From: Aplectana chamaeleonis
Lineage: Eukaryota > Nematoda > Chromadorea > Rhabditida > Cosmocercidae
Reading direction: 5' to 3'
DNA length: 64,000 bases
Assembly: GCA_029168955.1 (NCBI GenBank)
Contig: JAPDOI010001375.1
Coordinates: forward strand, 62,001-126,000
The position numbers and the translations under genes were made by a program. The notes under the pieces were generated by a model, which saw nothing but the letters and a program-made list of their open reading frames with translations, was not told where the DNA came from and searched no databases. Position 1 is the stretch's first letter, and each line of letters starts with the position of its first letter. Shown one piece after another: positions 60,416 to 64,000 of this stretch.

Positions 60416-61480
60416 GTAAGCTTAGGGCTGTGTGATCTTGAGGAAGTACTATCGAGAAAAAACAGTGATAAAAATAGTAGTGGATACCACTAATATTCGT
60501 TATAACGCTAACGTTTTGCGAATATCAGAACAAACCGTATCGCATTCCATGGTTTGCTGTTCATGGATCGCTCCCCTGCCTGCCAAATCTTCAAGGGACA
60601 GGGGCTCTCTACACACCGAGGGAGGAGCTGTCCCGCCTTTTGCGGATCTAATTCGGGACCACTTCGCTCGCGTTGAGTGGCGTGGCGTTTCACACTGCAA
60701 ACACGGGACAACTCCTGGGTGTAGGACATATGGCGCGGCTCTTCGTGTGGCAGCCGAACGCGGCGCGCTATTGCCACCCGGACGCTACCGTATGCTCGCC
60801 GCGCCATCGCACTGCGACCGGTCACGCGAAACCGTGCGGAGTGGTCCATCAAGTGACATTGGAGCGAGTTCTGTGGTGGAAAGGCTGACCCATCAATAAT
60901 GAAGGATGCACGATAATCGATCTCTAATCATCTTCCAGTACGGACACTCTAGTTGGCAAGGTGCCATCTCTTGAGCTTCGCGTCAGAAAAGAACGCGAAA
61001 CGTGTTTCTGGGATATTTTTTGGTTTAGAGTTGATTTAACTGAGTCGGATTGGATCCTGATTATCCGTCCCAGCCTACTGCGCGGCGAAAGCTGCCGCGC
61101 GCACGGCAAGACGTGCCGAACGCGGCGGTTAACTCATCGCGCGCGCCATTTCTCATTGGGTCGCGCCCACGAACAACTAAGTATTCAACTGAGCCGGTTT
61201 CTTCGTTTACGAGGTAACGAATAGCGAAGAAATACTGCCATGGAGTACAATCCGCAGTATGTAATTAACAAATAGATGGCACAATACACACAATTACCAC
61301 TTGAAAAGACGAAAGTGAGGAAATTCCAAATTGGAGCAATTACTATATAACCGATTATCAGGAGATGATGTCCAGAATTTCGAAACAATACTTCCTATAG
61401 GTAACATTCGGAATGTTCTGCTCCTTTATGCTTTAGAGGAATTCAGAATATTTCACACTTCGAATTCTAGTGGTCGCAAT
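60416..61480. other. No gene recognised
   Basis: GC-rich blocks at 60700-60850 and 61075-61170, otherwise unassigned. Probably intron or flank of the D-AKAP2-like gene. The long frames at 60432-60899 and 60508-60852 overlap on opposite strands and have no recognised domain. Confidence 0.4.
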
Positions 61481-62010
61481 CAGGGGTGTGCGGGAAATTA
61501 TTTTCGGTAAATTTTTACCGAAATTTTTTCTCGGTAAATACGGTAAAAACGGAAAATTCGGTAAAAATTCTGATTTCGATTTTGGTACGTACACCATACG
61601 ACAACACAAATGACCAATATTATTTATGTATCATTTTCTATAGTGCACGAGGATAAAGCAAATAATGGGTGAGTTTTTCATATTAAACTGAGCTCAACGG
61701 CTGAACCCGATCAGCAGGACGTTGATTTTGAGAAAAAATAACATTTCAAAATTTTCTGCATTCAAGGACTTTCTGTCGTGACTAAAAATCAGACTAAATG
61801 AGGAAAACATCTTTTCCGCCTCAGCTGTGCCAGGAGGCTCGCAAAGTACTTATTGGTCAGTGAGGAAAGGTGCGGGAGCGATATTTCTCAATGGAGTCGT
61901 TCCAGAACTGCAGTGGATTCAGTGTTGTATTCGGAACTCAACGTGATACAAAAGATGAAGAGATCGTTTGAACATTCAAAAAGTAAGCCAAAATGTTGAA
62001 AAAAAGTAGA
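61481..62010 (-). mobile_element. hAT DNA transposon remnant, minus strand, 3' part
   Basis: The terminal repeat CAGGGGTGTGCGGGAAATTA at 61481 is the 3' end. Reading leftward, the element passes CTTACTTTTTGAATGTTC (about 61985) and CCACTGCAGTTCTGGAACGA (about 61910), as in 43572-44333, then the hATC domain (61845-61701) and the TTTTTACCG-rich end. No 5' terminus was found to the right. Confidence 0.8.
61701..61845 (-). pseudogene. hAT transposase C-terminal domain fragment
   Basis: Reads CEPPGTAEAEKMFSSFSLIF and SHDRKSLNAENFEMLFFLKI, the hATC signature, diverged from the plus-strand copy at 58929-59068 (for example SAGLILSDYRKAL against SFSLIFSHDRKSL). It ends near GGTTCAGCCGTTGAGC, the undisturbed form of the site where the other copy carries a 339-bp MITE. 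Confidence 0.82.
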
Positions 62011-64000
62011 GTTTTCGACCGAAAATGTAATGGGTTATTTGGTATGCAACAATTCCGTTCTTGATTTTCAAAAAAAGATTAGTGGGCTTCGATACGTCCA
62101 TCGTAGTCGATGATTAAGATTTGGCCGACCCTGCCCGATATGGTTCATCGAGGAGCTGATGACAAATTCTTAGCTTTTGTTTGCTGGAAAGGACCGCGTT
62201 ATGTGTCGTATTCAACCACCAAAATATACTATAATTCTTTAAAAAGCAGCAAGTTAACATCGGTTCGAATTGTCAGAAAAGAAATGAACTTTTTTTTGAG
62301 TTTTAGGACCGAAACGCGAAAGAAAAAGGGAAGCTAAACTAGGAGCTCATCTGACTAAGTAAGCACATTTGGTCAAAACGCCGTTTCCAACGAAAATCAT
62401 ACCCGTTACTAAACTTCCAATAAAATGAGGCGTGGCTGGTTTTCTCAATTGGGCAACAAGGTAGTTAAGGGGGGCATCATGCTATCTTTAGGGTGTTCAG
62501 AAAAACTGTTTTGGTTGATGAACCCTTACTTTAGCGCTCAAATGAGAGAACCCCTATGAACTGGTTCAGAGGAGCCTTCAGCAGCTTCGAAGATGGATTT
62601 GAAAATGTCATCGGAAGAACAATACTTTTATTAGGAAACGGGGTTGCCGACCAGTACAACGTTGTCATTTCCTAGTGAGTTCCTTCAAAAGGTTCTGCAT
62701 GATGTAAGCCTCCACAAAGATTCGAGCCATTATTAAGGTTTTTTGGATCGAATACGCTAATTTATACATGGCAAACATCAACTTGAGAAGAATCATAAGA
62801 GTCTCATATAGCACTGTGCAGAAGTGCACAGCTAATCGAGATTTCCCCCAATTGAGACATGGCTCCAGAGTCCTGGTAATTGAAATGTGTTTTTAAGATA
62901 AGGATGTATTTCTAAAACCATCGTCGGCGCTAAGTAAAATGAAACAAATCCAAACCGGCATAACAAAGTTGTCTAGTTCCTCTTTGACCCCAAATCGATT
63001 GCTGGAAATGCTTGGGTTGAAAGCCTTCACATTCTAACCATAATTCAAGGCTCCTCGAGTCAGATGTGGGGAGCTGCTGTCGCGCCCCAGTGAGATGTGT
63101 CGACACGCGACGCAGGCGCAGCGCAGTAGGCTGGGACGAATAATGGGCATCGTCGGATTGCACCCAAAACTTCTCTATATACAGTAAATTGAATTGAGAA
63201 AGTTTGTGTTAGTTTTTCATGTGGTACTGTAATAATTTCGTTTTTAATTCTCTGTTATTCGAATAGAGGGAAAGTTCAAATCTTCATTATCTTTATTATC
63301 ATTGTTGACTTATTAGTTATTAGTATTAGTACAATTATTATAGTCAATTAGTGTTATTATGTGAGCACTGCATTACATTATTGTTATGAAGTGCAGGAAT
63401 ACTTTAAAAAATAATTTCTATATAGTGTTCTACTGTGCTTATCACAAGACGTTGAAGCTAGGACTTTTTCAGGCGTAGACAAAGCCACGGCGTAGAGAAA
63501 CCCACCTAGAGTCAGCAGATCGGTGACTACGGCGCTGGAAGCTCTTTTGATTCGGGAGCGTGCGGCCGCAAAGCGTGTCGAGACGCAATTGCGGACCGGA
63601 ATTAAGCCCAGATAAGCACAGTAAATGATTTAGCATATGTTCTTAACCCTCTAACGCAATGACAGTACATCGGTTTCGTATCACAAATTCCTTATCACAG
63701 CGTTATTGTCCACCAGATCACATGAGTTTCTCAGCTTTGTGCCTCTAAAGGCTATATATCCCACGTGGGTCATCATCAATATTGAAAAATGACTTTATAA
63801 AGTATAAAGAATATATCACAAGTGAATATATGCTAAGTGGATTCCGTACCACATGAAAAAATAAACTATTCCAGTTGTATTACATGAGTGTATTTACAAG
63901 ACAACTGGTTTTGGTATTTAAAACGATCTTCTGTAAGAAAAACTGGCCGCAAAGCACTTTCTTAACTGAATTCGAACTTAAACTAACGTAAATCCGAGGA
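62011..64000. other. AT-rich, no gene recognised
   Basis: No supported exon or named repeat. A plus-strand frame at about 62558-62680 (NWFRGAFSSFEDGFENVIGR ...) looks protein-like but lacks splice support. A GC-rich patch at 63060-63140 is unassigned. Confidence 0.4.

Noticed and set aside
60432..60899. 155-codon plus-strand ORF after exon 7
   Set aside because: Overlaps a similarly long minus-strand frame, has GC-driven composition, and does not resemble the expected continuation of the D-AKAP2-like protein.
61481..64000. Complete hAT element on the minus strand
   Set aside because: No second terminal repeat and no second copy of the flanking 8 bp (GTCGCAAT) was found to the right.

Overview
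This window is animal nuclear DNA from a nematode, most likely a clade V strongylid such as a hookworm. The strongest evidence is two full matches to the 22-nt nematode SL1 trans-spliced leader, at 1173-1194 and 28503-28524 (both minus strand). Short exons with TTTCAG acceptors and GTAAGT donors, and an RTE-type LINE of a kind common in strongylids, agree with this. The species assignment is inference. Nothing bacterial or viral was recognised.

One host gene is well supported. Six plus-strand exons (29272-29370, 29521-29619, 29693-29771, 59813-59933, 59990-60114, 60175-60322) join in perfect phase. They encode parts of two consecutive RGS-type domains resembling D-AKAP2 (AKAP10), a kinase-anchoring scaffold. 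Exons 3 and 4 are separated by a 30,041-bp intron that is a transposon graveyard. Weaker candidate genes are a minus-strand spliced gene at 12137-12544, a divergent plus-strand first exon at 12666-12754, a small minus-strand spliced ORF at 55464-55688, and a minus-strand ORF at 24096-24332.

Most of the rest is mobile DNA. (i) CR1-like LINEs: a 5' end with ORF1 and the start of ORF2 at 1-1194, fragments at 1763-3868, and a nearly complete element at 24597-28524. Both 5' ends carry SL1. (ii) Two RTE-type LINEs, nearly identical, at 8360-11637 (12-bp target duplication) and 39502-42779. (iii) A second LINE family with a CCHC C-terminus on the minus strand: copies at 15120-17424, 17425-20870 (with PHD finger and a 2A-like motif) and 50150-52310. 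Related plus-strand pieces lie at 6410-8010 and 13940-14100. (iv) A Penelope-like element at 53278-54840 with GIY-YIG endonuclease and a hammerhead-ribozyme-like fold. (v) hAT DNA transposon remains, including two ends 16 kb apart that share one 8-bp target duplication (43572-59656). (vi) Many MITEs and foldback elements, several nested.

Region by region: 1-4.7 kb CR1 pieces, TA microsatellites and GC-rich minisatellite; 4.8-6.4 kb MITEs; 6.4-11.6 kb LINE RT and RTE copy 1; 11.6-14.1 kb host-like exons, foldbacks and a LINE 3' end; 14.6-20.9 kb tandem LINE copies; 21-24.4 kb foldback and tandem repeats; 24.6-28.5 kb CR1 element; 29.3-29.8 kb host exons; 29.9-39.5 kb TIR element, TA tract, 125-bp and 172-bp tandem arrays, MITEs; 39.5-42.8 kb RTE copy 2; 43.6-59.7 kb an exploded hAT filled with MITEs, a LINE and a PLE; 59.8-60.4 kb host exons; then hAT remains and unassigned AT-rich DNA to the right edge.
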